64,000 bases of DNA from Polytrichum commune (lineage: Eukaryota > Streptophyta > Polytrichopsida > Polytrichales > Polytrichaceae): contig OX485803.1 of NCBI GenBank assembly GCA_950295325.1, positions 2,790,001 to 2,854,000 on the forward strand. The letters are read 5' to 3'. Positions 1 to 11,257 of this stretch are shown here, piece after piece (positions within the stretch are counted from its first letter, which is position 1; each line of letters begins with the position of its first letter). The position numbers and the translations under genes are program-made. Under the pieces are notes generated by a model. The model did not search any database, had not been told where the DNA came from, and was given only the letters and a program-made list of their open reading frames with translations.

Positions 1-741
1 TATTTTTTGGTCACCTCACTAAAAGGCAAAAAGGAGGGCTAGTCAACACCTCCCAAAAAGACAAGGGTCATAGGAGGCATGTTGCTAAATATTGAAATAT
101 GTGCAATTAGGACTAGTACATGGACAAAAACAATACAAAAATGGATTTAGTGACACGCTTCCTATGACTCTTGTCATTTTGGAGATATTGTCCAACCCCC
201 TTTTGCTTGTAGCGTTGGTTCTTTTGGTGCAACCTACATGTTCCTATCTTAGTTTGTTTTTATGTTATGGGATCATGTGTTGTTGGGTCCATATTAAAAC
301 TTGTATCAATAGTACCAGTAAGCCTCTCTCATGTCAAAAACAAGTGATCTACATAAAGCTTCCCCGGCCACATGGCTCATGACAACATGTCAAAAGTAAA
401 CAACATCAACTTATTGAGCATATTAGAATTGAATAAGTTTGCCTACATAATACCATAATATGTCACCCGTTTCCATGTCTCTTGATACTCTAAGATATAA
501 AATACTCCAACCAATCATCAATGTATTTATCCATAAGATAAAAGTTTAATGTGCATAGCACCTTGAAACTTGTTGGGTGTAACGTGTGTGTGCCTATTGT
601 GAACAACTCTAAGATACTCTAAACATGACTACTGAAACACTGAAGATGTCTCAATAGGCCTCCAAATTATTGTTAGGTGGTTTTCATCAAAGGCCATTTT
701 CATTGAAGTTAGAGCATTTGATTTCATTGCAAGCTTAAACA
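1..741. other. AT-rich non-coding stretch upstream of the LINE
   Basis: I see no gene, RNA or recognisable transposon here. The open frames are short and show no domain. The stretch ends at the left copy of the LINE target duplication, so it is pre-insertion host or older repeat DNA, continuous in origin with the sequence after 8109. Confidence 0.5.
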
Positions 742-753
742 TTGTCGCTTGCA
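742..753. repeat. Left 12-bp target-site duplication of the LINE
   Basis: TTGTCGCTTGCA occurs here and again, identically, at 8098-8109. The two copies exactly bracket the LINE-derived sequence: its 3' tail abuts this copy and its truncated 5' end abuts the other. Exact duplications of this size are the normal product of target-primed reverse transcription. Confidence 0.9.
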
Positions 754-763
754 GAGAGAAAGA

Positions 764-923
764 ACTCCGGTCTCCTTTAGGGGGCCGGAGTGAATAAAGT
801 GTCTGTTCGTAGAACACCCTTGGCCATTACCCCAGGGTAATGGCGTTGGGTGTAATACTACTTCACCCTTTGCAGGGAGTAGACACTATATTAGTGACAG
901 TTGTTTTACCGGTGAACCGGTAA
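764..923 (-). other. Three hairpins in the LINE 3' UTR
   Basis: Three inverted repeats lie close together. The first pairs 764-770 (ACTCCGG) with 785-791 and can extend inward through CTCC/GGGG. The second pairs 824-832 with 835-843 around CCATTACCC. The third pairs 906-913 with 916-923 around TTACCGGT. The first ends only about 10 nt from the insertion junction. In several LINE families a 3' stem-loop is the structure the reverse transcriptase recognises; that role here is inferred. An ATT-rich stretch (about 924-985) separates the hairpins from the stop codon. Confidence 0.6.
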
Positions 924-987
924 TATATTATTATTATTGTTCTTATTGTTATATGTTATTATCATTATTTTGACTTTATTATTTATC

Positions 988-3910
988 TTATGTGTGGTTT
1001 TGTATGTCTGTGATAGGTTGTCTATTTTCTATTCGCCTTTTATGGACTAGTATTAGGTGTGCATATTGTATGGCAATTAAGTTAATTTGTTTAAATGTGT
1101 TCCGAATTTGTGGGGGTGGAAGTTTAAGCTTTGTTTCGAGTTCTTTCATCGAGGGGATATGAGTGGTGGCCCTGGCACCTGCTGCTAGTACTATGAGTGG
1201 AGCGGTGTTCCATCCCCTTGCTATGATGTTGTTAATGAGTGGTTGATATTTTGTGGTTTTCCTTTCTCTAGTTTCAGCAGTAAACCTGTCATTGCAATAT
1301 GTGAATTCTATAAATTGGATAGTAATTTCTGGTGTAGGGGTGTCTGGTGGTGGATGGTTATATGGATGACCTATGACGCATAGTATGTCCGGTTTGAATC
1401 TAGCGTTGCAATGGCATCTCTGGGTACCACATGTACATGGTAGTAGCCATGTTGGTACTGTGTTTTCTTGGGGTATTTCATTGTATGTTCCTGCATTCAT
1501 GAGTATGTAGTGCCTTGAGACTTTATTTGAGATGAGGAGTTTACGTATTTCCCAAACTGCTTTGTTATGTCGTTTTGTTATTAATGCATGGATGTGTTGT
1601 TGTTTGCATTTAAGGAGTACATGTAACCATGTGTCTGCTTCTAAGGAGTTGCAGATGGGGCATGTATGGGATGGGTATGCGTCTCTACCGAAGAAAAGTT
1701 GTTTCCGAGCATGTCCCATATATTGTCCAGTTCTAAATTTTACTAGGCACGTTTTTTGTTTATCAGTGATGACATGACTATTCCAAAAATCATTTGAGAG
1801 TGTTTTGTCGATGTCTTTGTTATCAAGCCACTTGTGCAATTGGTGGGTTTGAGTGGCTATGATTTCAAGGTTATGTTTTTTGTCATGTTTAAGGATGTAT
1901 TTGCCAAGGTGTCTGATGGGACCTTTGTCAGGCGTTTCTTGCATTGAGTGCCACCAATCTCTTTGAAGGTAGTATGGTGTAGGGTGTGCGTGTTCATATG
2001 TTTCTACGGCGTCTCTATGGTCTAAGTTACAACCCATTTTTGCTAATTTGTCTGCTTCTTCATTGCCACTTATGTTTGTGTGGGCTTTGACTTTATGCAG
2101 TGTGGTTGGTTGTGTACGAGCCTGCAACATTTTAATTATAGATTCAAGAATGGTCTTGTCTGGGTGATTGTTATGTAGGGTTGGGTGTTTTGTTTGTGTG
2201 TTAAGAAGGTATAAGACGTTAAGACAGTCTGTGAAGATATGTGCTGGCTCGTTTGGGTATTTAGTAGTGGAGGCGTAGGGTGTGGTATATGGCCATCAAC
2301 TCAGCTCGTAATATATTTGGGAGTCCGGGTAACCTTTCTGCAATTTTTATGTTTTTAAAGGGGTTGTATATTCCGTATCCAGCTTTTTCTCTCCTCCAAT
2401 TCTCTTGGGTTATTTCTTTGGGTGGTATAAATGATCCGTCCGTGTAGTAACAATATTGTGGTTGGTATTTAAGGGGTAGGCATATGTCTTGGTTGGTGAG
2501 TGGTGGGGTATAGGCGTTTTGAGTGGCAGGTGGGGTGGCTGGATATGCAAGTTGAGACCAGTTTCTACTGTGGTTTACTGGGGTATTTATTGGTGTGGGT
2601 GGTGCGATTGTGCTAAATGTTGTGGGTATTTGCAAGTTATTGCAGATAATATCCATGTGTTGTGCATATCCCCTTGGGCCAATGGGTGTGGTTTTGTGGT
2701 GTATACATAATATCCATATGTCTCGGTTTTCTATTCGTGGTTCAATTCTTAATTCTGGTGGTATTGTGGGTTCGTCATATGTAATGGTGTCCGCTTTGAG
2801 GTGTGTGATAACGTGTGAGTCAGGGAATGGGCCATCATGAGGGTTGAGATTGTGGTACCAATTTGGGTCAGATGTTACGAGTATTGTAATTGTGTCAGGG
2901 TTGTTTTTGGCTGCCAGTCTTGCCCAGTGAAGGGCTTGTTGGGTGTCGTCCTCTGTATGTGGGTGGGCGTATCCGTGTCCTATCCATTTGTGTTGAAATG
3001 CCGATCCTATTGATCCGAAGACTTTGTCTCGGGGGAATGGTGAGGAGAATTGTCTCAACGTGGTGGGGCATGTTACTGGTGAGGAAAAGTAGGAGTGTGT
3101 GATGTGGAAGGAGTTAAGGATGTGTTCAAGGATGGGGTTGGGGAGCGTGTATTGTGAGAGTTTGAGGGGGTCGTTTTTAGGCATTCTATATTTGTACCGT
3201 TGGTACAACCATGCAACTTCTTGTTCAAATGTTTGTGTGGGGGGTTCTAGGTTATGTGGCTTATTTAAGGCATTTTGGTATTGTTTCCATAGCCATTGTA
3301 ATCTTACTTCGGGAATGGTGATTAAGTGGCGACCGTCGTTGTTGTAAATGTGTAATTCACCATGTTGGCTTTGGATGACATTTTCTGTATAGGCTATGTC
3401 ATTATCTGGGTTGCACTCATTAATAGTGATGTGGCATAAGGGCATGATCTGTGGCGGGGGAATGTATCGGGGGTCTCTCGTTTGTTCTGCGTTGAAGTTT
3501 GATTGTAAAATGTTGGTGAAGTGTTGGTTTTGCTTATGGGTATAATATTGTGTTAAAAGTAGAATGTTGTGGTTTATGGTGTTTTGGTTGTTCCATGGGA
3601 ACAAGTCTCTTTGGGGGAGCCATTTGTGGTAGATTGTTTCGTTTGGGAGTAGCCATTGACATAGGTAGGATGTGTATTTTTTGGTAATTTGGTGTTTGTC
3701 TTTGTAGGTGTTTAGGCGGTCCTTTATTATAGAGTGTATTGGGAATTGTATGTGGTTTTTTAGGATGTGTGAGGGTGGCTTTGGGTGTTCCGGTGTTGGG
3801 GGTGGTGGGGGGTTTATATTTTGTCTTCTTGTGTGTAGGTGATGGTTTGGTATTTTGTATTCATCCTTGAGGGTGTTTGGGGTGGCGTGTATTATACAGT
3901 TATTTGGGCA
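988..3910 (-). pseudogene. LINE polyprotein, C-terminal half: middle domain, RNase H, Cys/His end
   Basis: The frame continues from the reverse transcriptase half once the insertion at 3918-6047 is removed. An Asn/Pro/His-rich linker comes first. Next is a compact block near 3090-2640 with FGSIGSAF, HWARLAAKNN and a SDPNW motif, which I cannot assign with confidence. RNase H follows: YTDGS at 2449-2432, AEL near 2300, IFTDCLN just after 2260, and HKVKAH plus EEAD near 2097-2050, so all four acidic active-site positions are present. A one-base frameshift near 2260 splits RNase H between two frames. The C-terminus has CPIC-x9-H-x4-C, a pattern found after RNase H in I/Jockey-type elements. The stop is at 988-990. 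Confidence 0.85.
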
Positions 3911-3917
3911 GTTGTAG
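3911..3917. repeat. Left 7-bp target duplication of the nested insertion
   Basis: GTTGTAG here matches 6048-6054 exactly. Reading the LINE on the minus strand from 6048 straight to 3910 keeps the codon phase and joins two halves of a cysteine-rich stretch (C-Y-N-C-P-N-N-C), which supports these as the true insertion boundaries. Confidence 0.75.
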
Positions 3918-6047
3918 TTAGTTTTTGCTCTCACTTAAATAACCCAAAAACCCAGGGTACAGACTCTCAAGGAAGACTTAACTGGTGTCTATTACAGGCA
4001 TTTGTCACTTCATAGTTCATTAATTAGACCAAAGGGTTGTTGTCTTCACTCTAAAACATGACTGGTATATCTTTCACTCTCTTTCTCTCTCTTGGTTTCC
4101 TCTCACTATATCTCATTCAGTAGGGTATGTGTGTCAGTCTCGGTAGTAACCATCTCGTCATGAGATTTTGTAGAACAATAGTCAAGAGAGAACAATAGTC
4201 TTTGAGTAACACAATTGTCTTTTGATAACCATTGGCCAATGCATCTTCAATTCAAAGCAATTCCTTTATTACTTGGTCAATGTTAATTCCAATACAAAGC
4301 AATTGTTTATTCCTTATCTTCGGATTTAATCTCTACTCACAACTCATGCAATTAACAAGGTCAACAGTCAGCTATAGTCTTGGTCGCCCTGCACAACCTG
4401 CAACAACAACAACCAGGGTAACACACAAGACAATAGTTGAAAGGATTAAATCACATTCCATACTCAAAGATCTCTCCTCGTGACTAATTATCAATTAAAA
4501 CTTAATTAAGATGAGATTAACTTATGCCTAGATTCCCTTATAATCCAAAGTTAATCTTATTTGACTTACACTTGATCTCTCTTGCGCTCCTTACTCTTTC
4601 CTCTAATCAACTGATCAGAAGTGATTTCTCATCACTTCAGTTGATTAGGGCTATCTCTCTTAAATTCCATTCTTCTCAATTATAAATCTATCAGCCTAAT
4701 TGCAAAGTTTAGCTATAATCTCAAGTGGATGAACTATTAGCTTTTTATGTCCTCTGCCTCTCACAGGCCTTAACAATCGTCCATTGTGTCATTCACAAAC
4801 TCTGGACCCTTAGACTTCCTCACTTTGTCCGACACATGCTAACAATAGTCCACAGTTTTTCTCACAGGCTGACACTTGGCCTTACATCTTCCCCTCTGCC
4901 TATAGTATACCTTAACTATAGTCCATAATTAAACTTCACCCAGGCTAACGCTCAACTGGTACGACTTCTCCCTCTCACAGGTAATCGAAGGGTCACTCAG
5001 CAAGGCTTCCTGTTCCCTCAGACTATAGTTCGACTTCCCTTCACTCTCGATCACCCATGGCTCTGCTCTTCAATGACACCAGCCCATAGTTGCACTTGCT
5101 TCAATCTCGGGTACTGATCTTCTCACGTTCCCCATTTAGGTTTCACCTTCTTCGGCCAAGGATTTCACATACGCTCATAGTGTCAGAGGTTTCTCTCAAC
5201 TCAATTTTACTCTTCACGTACTCAATGTCCGCTCTCTGACTCCTAATCCTCATTTGCTCGACCATGTACGATCGCTTATGCTCAGGCAATAGTTACACAA
5301 TAGTCGTCTTGACTGCTCATAGTGTTTTACTCTGCATTTCTCCTTCAGATTCTTCCTTCCTTTCAGATCATTCCATTATTGCTCACTTCCTCATTATTTA
5401 TTCATCTTTCTCCTTCACGCCCTCTTTCACTCAGAGGTTGATTATTTCTCTCTTAGGCTCTCAATTCTCCTCGCACTTTGAAGTCATCCAGTTCCTCTCT
5501 CACTCTTGCATTGCCCTCTGCAATTCACACTCAATTAATTCTATTCTTACTTCAAGTCTCAGTCCCGGCCAATCCTGCCAACTGACAATCGTTTTCCATT
5601 TCACATTAACATAAACAAAACAAGAAAATAGTTCAACAAGGCTTCTGCCCTTCAATCGACTCAACATTCAAAATCACAATAAGCTTCAATAGGAAACAAT
5701 GTCCCGCAATCACTGCGGCGATCACTATGTTTACGTAGAAGATAGTTCAACAATTATCCTCGCCCGCTCTCGGTGCTGAGGGAGACTAGCCAATAGTTTT
5801 TTCTCTGCGCTCAACTATATTCGAAGACTGTCTGGCTTCTCCTTCCTCGGCCGCCATCTTACGGTGGCGAGGAGAAGATCGTTTTCATAACTACCTACTA
5901 AGGCCTCCTATGGCCGTGACAATAGTTATAACTACCTACTGAGCCTATTGTTCAACTATTTCCATTCATCTGGATGAGTTTCATCCCAGCTTCTAACCTA
6001 AGCCTATAGTTGAACAATTCGGCCACAAATTTTGGCTTACAGCAGTG
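3918..6047. mobile_element. CT-rich insertion (2.13 kb) with repeated ATAGT motifs, inside the LINE
   Basis: The block is strongly C/T-rich on the plus strand and codes for nothing recognisable. It is studded with about 18 copies of (A/T)ATAGT(C/T), such as CAATAGTC and CTATAGTT, at irregular spacing. It starts TTAGTTTTTGCTCTCAC and ends GGCTTACAGCAGTG, with no clear terminal inverted repeat and no TG...CA ends. The 7-bp duplication and the intact LINE phase across it show it arrived after the LINE. It resembles the block at 59057-61613 in composition, ATAGT motif and end sequences. It could be a non-autonomous retroelement or a solo repeat of an unknown family; I cannot classify it. Confidence 0.65.
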
Positions 6048-6054
6048 GTTGTAG
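6048..6054. repeat. Right 7-bp target duplication of the nested insertion
   Basis: GTTGTAG, the partner of 3911-3917. On the minus strand it encodes part of the LINE cysteine-rich junction. Confidence 0.75.
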
Positions 6055-8097
6055 CATGTTGGTTTGCAGAAGAGTATTCTTGCTAAGTCTAGGGCGGTTT
6101 TAATTATTTTGGTGGGGGTGTCGTAATAGTGTTTGAATTCATCGTTCGTCATTAATTGTGTTCCATTGGGGTGAGTTATTTGCTTTAGTTAGGTTATGTT
6201 GTGTAGTATTAATTTATGTAGATATTTGAGGGATATTGTAGGTGTTAGGGTTGGTATATTATGTGTTTGGCGCATCCATTGTGTTTCCAATGATGTAGGG
6301 AGGAGGGGAAATTTTTGGAGTTTGCTTCTAAGGTGGATACCGCTCGTTGTTTTAAGTAAAAATAATGATCATGTGATTGGTGATCTTATGCAGTCATGAT
6401 GGGATATCCGTGGTAGTTGTAATAATCCACTATGTTTGGCGAGTATATGTTTTGTTAGTCCGTTATATATTTTCCCGAGTCTCCCTTTGTCGTTAAGGGC
6501 ATTTATAAGTTGTTCCCCTATGCAGGTAATGTATGCGTTTTTTAGTGAGAAAGCTTTTGTGCCGAACATATCATGTGGTAGTTGTGTAACTGCATTTGAC
6601 ATGCATTTCGGTAGACCGCATATAGTTTTGTGGAGAGCAATTACTCTTCTATCTAGTTTTTTGATGGCGGGGAGTGAGTATGGGACAACGTAGAAACTAT
6701 AGGCGATACCAGCCTGTAAAACTGTGTCTATCATTTATAATTTTTTGTTTCATAGTGGCTGGATTTGCAATTAGAAGTTTGCATTGTTTGATTAGTTTGG
6801 TCGTTGTTATGTATGTTTGTATTTTCTATTGTAGCGATGGGACTAGGCTAATTCCAAGGTAGACATATGGCTCATGTTGGCTTAGAATAGGTATGGGTTG
6901 ATTCCTAAAGTTGATGTTTATTGTTTGTAATTGGATTTTAAAGGCTTGAGGGTTTAGTTTTGATTTATTGGGGCATCTTGTGACCGCACATTTTGGGATA
7001 CCCAGGTCCATTCCCGCCCATTCGTAATATTTGTCGAGTTTGTTTAGTTGGTGTTGAAGGGATGTTAGTTTGTTGGATATGGCTGCTAGATCATCTGCAT
7101 AAGCAGCAGCGCTTAGTTCTACATTAGAGGTGTTAAAGGAGTATCCATTGTTTCCTCTTTCTAGCCATCTGAGGAGTGGTTCAAGAAAGATGATAAAGAG
7201 ATACGGGCTTAGTGTATCACCTTGTATAGTTCCTCTTTGTATAGGTATCGGTTGTGTTTTGTCGAAATGTTCACCAATAAATGTAGTAGTGGATTGTGAG
7301 TAAATATTACCTACTAGTGCTACGGCATCATTTGGATAGCCAAGGTCTTTCATAATGGCAAGGAGTCTGGCGTGATCTATAGAGCCGAAGGCATTTTTGA
7401 AGTCAATGTATAGTATATATATATATCTTGATTGGTGAGCCTCGCGTCTTCTAATGCTGGTATAAGAGTTTGTAGTTGTCTGGCGGTACACATTTCAGCT
7501 CAAAAACCCTCTTGGCTGTCATGTAGGATTTGGTATTTCTCCCCGTATGTGGAAAGTATGCTTATAAGTGTGGTAGTGAATAGTTTATATATTGTGTTGG
7601 CGAGTGCAATTGGTCTATGATTGGTAAGGTGATGAGGGTTTTTTTTTTTGTATAAAAGTATTGTGTGGCTAGTTTTCCAGGATTCCGGTATTTGTTTTTG
7701 TTTGTAGCAGTGGGTAAAAAATAATAACAGAAGTGTGTGGAATCGAGGTGGCATATTTTTTAATATGGCGTTAGGAATTTTATCAGGGCCAGGGGTTTTT
7801 CCATTGGCTAGGTTTTTAAAACATATATCATATGTTTCTTGGTCAATATATGTATGTAACGGGGTTAGTGGTTCACCTCTCTTCTCGATATTGAATCCAT
7901 TTAAATCATGCCACGGGTATTGTCGGACTCCACACGTGCAGTGTTGTATATGATCTGGTTGGTAGTGACATGTTGGGACGGTTGGTCTATTATTGATTGA
8001 CTGTTGGCCGAATATTTATTGTGCAATGTCGTTAGGGCTCGTGAGAATGTTGTTAAATTTGTCTACGATATAGTCTAGCGGGGGAGTGTCGTTATTT
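6055..8097 (-). pseudogene. LINE polyprotein, N-terminal half: reverse transcriptase
   Basis: The order of motifs is NGKTPGPDKIP (near 7800-7770), DFKNAF (7404-7387, first catalytic Asp), QGDTLSPYLF (from 7224) and YADD (7101-7090), followed by thumb-like sequence ending near 6370 and a linker to 6055. These are diagnostic of a LINE-type reverse transcriptase. Damage seen: a TAA at 8016-8018, a TGA at 7500-7502 that looks like a decayed CGA arginine codon, a phase change inside the TATATA run near 7415-7425, and further shifts near 6735-6826 and 6150-6370. No apurinic endonuclease is visible upstream because the copy starts at 8097. Confidence 0.9.
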
Positions 8098-8109
8098 TTG
8101 TCGCTTGCA
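8098..8109. repeat. Right 12-bp target-site duplication of the LINE
   Basis: TTGTCGCTTGCA, identical to 742-753. LINE-encoded sequence starts immediately to its left and unrelated sequence continues to its right. Confidence 0.9.
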
Positions 8110-9240
8110 TGTCTAACTTAACCAATGACAAGAGGGAATCAATCATATTCTTGGGTAGGTTAGAGTCAAGGAGTGCATGGGCCTTCTTTTTGGCTTTCTC
8201 TTGGCCATACCTTTAGATGAGGGTCACCCAAAAGCCCCTTCCCCTTAGGATCATAAGATACATCAATGCTATTAATGGTAGGGGCTTCTATTGAACAAAA
8301 CTATTAAATAATTAAATAAAACGTGATATTAATCAAAAAAAGGTTTGGCATATGTTAGAATAACCACTTGCACTGAATAGCATGAGTTTCCAATTGATTT
8401 TGTCCTTAGAGAGTCTCCCTTCTAGTTGCCAAAAATCCATGATAACTTAGGTTAGATTGTCAGATACAACACCCTCAACCACTTGCTCCAAGGTAAGGAG
8501 CATTGGAACTCACTCCCAATTGTGGACATAGTAGGCCGAAATGGATACTTATGACTAATTGCCTATGGTAGTGACCTAATCTGTAGTGATATATAGAAGT
8601 CAACACTCTACAAGGTTCTATTCAATCTTTTTTCAACTTGCGAATAAAGGCATACTGCCACAACCTAGCATGCAATATCTCATCATTAAAAAATTAGGGG
8701 CTTTGGGAATGCTCATAATGGAGAACATGGGTACAATAAATTCACACTCTAACACACATACACCAACATGTGGAAGATTGCACCAAATTACAACCGTTTA
8801 TGAGCTCTCTCACCTTTCACAATGGTCACATGGGCAACCACAATGTGAAGATTGCGAGAGGCATAATGCGTTCATTGTGCACGTGTTTGCAATTTTATCC
8901 TATGTACCACTAACCCTTCCTCACATTCAAGTGAGGCATGTTTATTTAACCTTACGACAACCATAGTCTTTTTTCAATGTATCCCATTTTGGGAGCAAGT
9001 ACCTTGGGTGTCTCTTTGATGTTTGTGCACATTAGACATTTTACATAATGATACAACATGTCTAGAGTGCCTATAGACATCTCCACCCCATGCAACCTTG
9101 CCCACTAGGTCTCCTAGAATTTCCACAAGGCCTCATATGGACTTTTTGGCGGCCATGGAGTCGGATTGATCGTAAGAGTCCTTAGTGCCCAACGCAAGTG
9201 GCATTTTGGAAGACTACGAGTCGATGACAACAATCTTGAC
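8110..9240. other. Non-coding stretch, nothing recognised
   Basis: Only short frames without domains occur. I see no terminal repeats, RNA gene or simple-sequence array. It may be old decayed repeat. Confidence 0.4.
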
Positions 9241-9660
9241 ATTATTCAGTTGCATGCTTGTGCTCTATTCTATATTCAATATTTGACATGGGTCTCCAAT
9301 ATCTTACCTTCATGAGAAGAATCTTAGAAAATAAGAAGAAACTAACATCGGTATGAATGATGAATAGTGCCAGTATGAATAGCAAGAAAATTGTGAATAA
9401 TGTGGGTTTTTGCATTGATAAGGCGGCTATGAATAGTTTTTTAAGGGCATAATATTGGGATGGACGGTGTTTCTTGCGTATATTCCCTGGATGAACAATG
9501 AATCGTGCGCATAGTGCCGGGAATATTACTCTACCCAAATTTCCAAGTGTCAGTTTGAATGTATGAATAGTAAATGAATATTCTTACTTTGTTCACATGG
9601 GACTGCATAATATAATTGACATATTCCAAGGTATGGAACCAACCCACATGACTGAATAAT
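9241..9660. mobile_element. MITE of the TTATTCAG family (420 bp)
   Basis: It starts ATTATTCAGT (9241-9250) and ends ACTGAATAAT (9651-9660), a perfect 10-bp inverted pair with weaker similarity inward. The interior has many TGAATAGT/ATTATTCA words and the phrase GACATGGGTCTCC...ATCTTACCTTC, shared with 11258-11590, 43808-44193 and 44256-44699. No coding capacity. I could not fix a target duplication. Confidence 0.65.
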
Positions 9661-9848
9661 GTGATGATGGTGGCGGCACTAGTGGACAATTCATTAACCG
9701 AAGAGGTGTAGAGTTTGGCGGTGGAGGAGGTGTTAGTGAGGAGCCTCACAAGCTCCCTGCTCCTTTGGGCATTTTGCTACAGGTCGGGTTTTTTTTCAAT
9801 GCATGCGGAGTTAATGCTACTTCATAACTTCAGCTTCAAGATGCTTCC

Positions 9849-10224
9849 CTAAATATTGTATGTAGTTGTCATATGGTATTTTATGTCATTGTGGCAACTT
9901 TACTAGTGGCAATTCATATGAATAAGCTTACAAAGTATTGTCATCCCGACTTACTTTAGTGCACCCAAGAAAGAAAGTTTGGTATATTGTACATCCTAAC
10001 TCTTTTTTTTGTGATGAAGCATTGTCATGGATGACTGGAATTTGCATGAAAATTCACTTAAGTAAGCGTCAGTAATTGCAACATATTTTTTTATATAACA
10101 CCCAAAACATTCTACAAGGAATGACAAACAATGTTGGGTTTACATTTGGTGTTGGCGACACTACACGGGCGATTTGCAATTATTAATGAGGAAGACACAT
10201 AAAATTGGTGACACTAAATACAAC
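9849..10224. mobile_element. MITE of the TACACTAAATA family, degenerate copy
   Basis: It shares GTCATATGGTATTTTATGTC near its left end and GTTGGCGACACTACA plus ATTGGTGACACTAAATAC near its right end with copies at 38090, 49780, 53972 and 56486. The outermost left palindrome is eroded, so this is an older copy. Confidence 0.6.
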
Positions 10225-10271
10225 AATTCAAGGACTACGAGGAACTAAAGGTGCTACCAAAGGACTTGTAG

Positions 10272-10446
10272 CCCTGCCACACCGGAGTTGGCTAGGGCGG
10301 CTCAGTGTGGTAGGGCACCCACCGGACCAACAGGACCACTTGCGGGGCTTTGTCTCCAGCTCCCACGCTAGCTACCACCTACTACAGGGGGCTCCGAACC
10401 GGGGGGACTAGCTGGTTGGGACATTGGTCCCCCCGGTGTGGTAGGG
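10272..10446. mobile_element. GC-rich foldback element (about 175 bp)
   Basis: CCCTGCCACACCGG (10272-10285) pairs with CCGGTGTGGTAGGG (10433-10446) with one mismatch, and further complementary blocks lie inward (GGAGTTGGCTAG against CTAGCTGGTTGGG). The interior is much richer in G and C than its surroundings. It is probably a small MITE or foldback element. Confidence 0.5.
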
Positions 10447-11257
10447 GTATCAAAAGCACTATGGCCATGGGAGAAGTATTGGGAGACACACTTCACACAC
10501 GAGACTGAGAGCCCGTGACCACTACACTTCAAGCACTTTCATTGGTGGAAAAAGGCAAAGCCGGTCCAACTTCGCTTCACACTACGCTTGAGGGGCCAAC
10601 GGAGTATGTGAATGCAAGATGGATGGAAAGTCTACATGGATCCCTACATGGCATCGAATGGATCATGTTTCATGGTCACTTGAACTATTTTCAAAAACCA
10701 CCTCTTGGAGGTAGGCCTAACACAAAACCGGGAGACCATGGCACTCCGAATGCTCACAACCGTTGATTTATTCTATTTTATCATGTGTGAGAACCCGCAT
10801 GAATAAACATTCATTGAAATAACAATTGGTTGAGAGCCTAGTCACATATGACTTCACATTACACTTGAGGGTTCGTGACCACACTACATGATTTTAGAGG
10901 TGCCTTGGGACGGCCTTTAGACACTTTCTTTTAGGCTCTCACAATCTCATGGTCACGCCTCTTGGCTTGTGTGTGAAGTGGCCCTTACGCTGCAACCCCT
11001 CCCATTTTCGAACTCGCCACTCCTCCCCTCCCTAACCTCGTGAGGAATCACCTCACTCTTCATTATAAGGCCATCATCCAGCCTTTCTATGCACATTTGT
11101 CAACTCTTATTCTACTAATCCTCTACCTGGGTGTAGATTGGCGTTAATAAGCCAATAAGCGTAATCAACACCTGACTAAGTTACACAAGAAGAGGCGATG
11201 GCGAGGCGAAATACTTGGGCGCTTGGGGGATATATTATCGCAAATATGGTCAAATCG
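10447..11257. other. Repeat-like non-coding stretch
   Basis: No gene is visible. Phrases such as CGTGACCAC next to ACTACAC/CACTACA recur near 10515 and 10870, which suggests internal duplication or decayed elements, but I could not define ends. Confidence 0.35.

Larger units (their letters stand above)
754..8097 (-). mobile_element. 5'-truncated LINE (RT, middle domain, RNase H), interrupted by a younger insertion
   Basis: A non-LTR retrotransposon lies on the minus strand, 5' end at 8097 and 3' end at 754. In reading order it has a pre-RT region, reverse transcriptase (about 7800-6400), a domain of unknown role (about 3090-2640), RNase H (about 2450-2050), a Cys/His C-terminus (about 1670-1600) and a 3' UTR with hairpins. 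No endonuclease domain is present, so the copy is probably 5'-truncated and dead on arrival. It carries in-frame stops at 8016-8018 and 7500-7502 and frameshifts near 7415-7425 and 2260. Without the 2.13-kb insertion the element is about 5.2 kb. RNase H suggests an I/RandI/Dualen-like clade rather than ordinary plant L1; the clade is inference. Confidence 0.9.

Noticed and set aside
2261..3347. Several plus-strand frames rich in Gly, Val and Trp
   Set aside because: They are antisense shadows of the LINE polyprotein.
3918..6047. LTR or solo LTR interpretation of the insertion
   Set aside because: No TG...CA ends, no primer-binding site, and a 7-bp duplication rather than the usual 4-6 bp; left unclassified.
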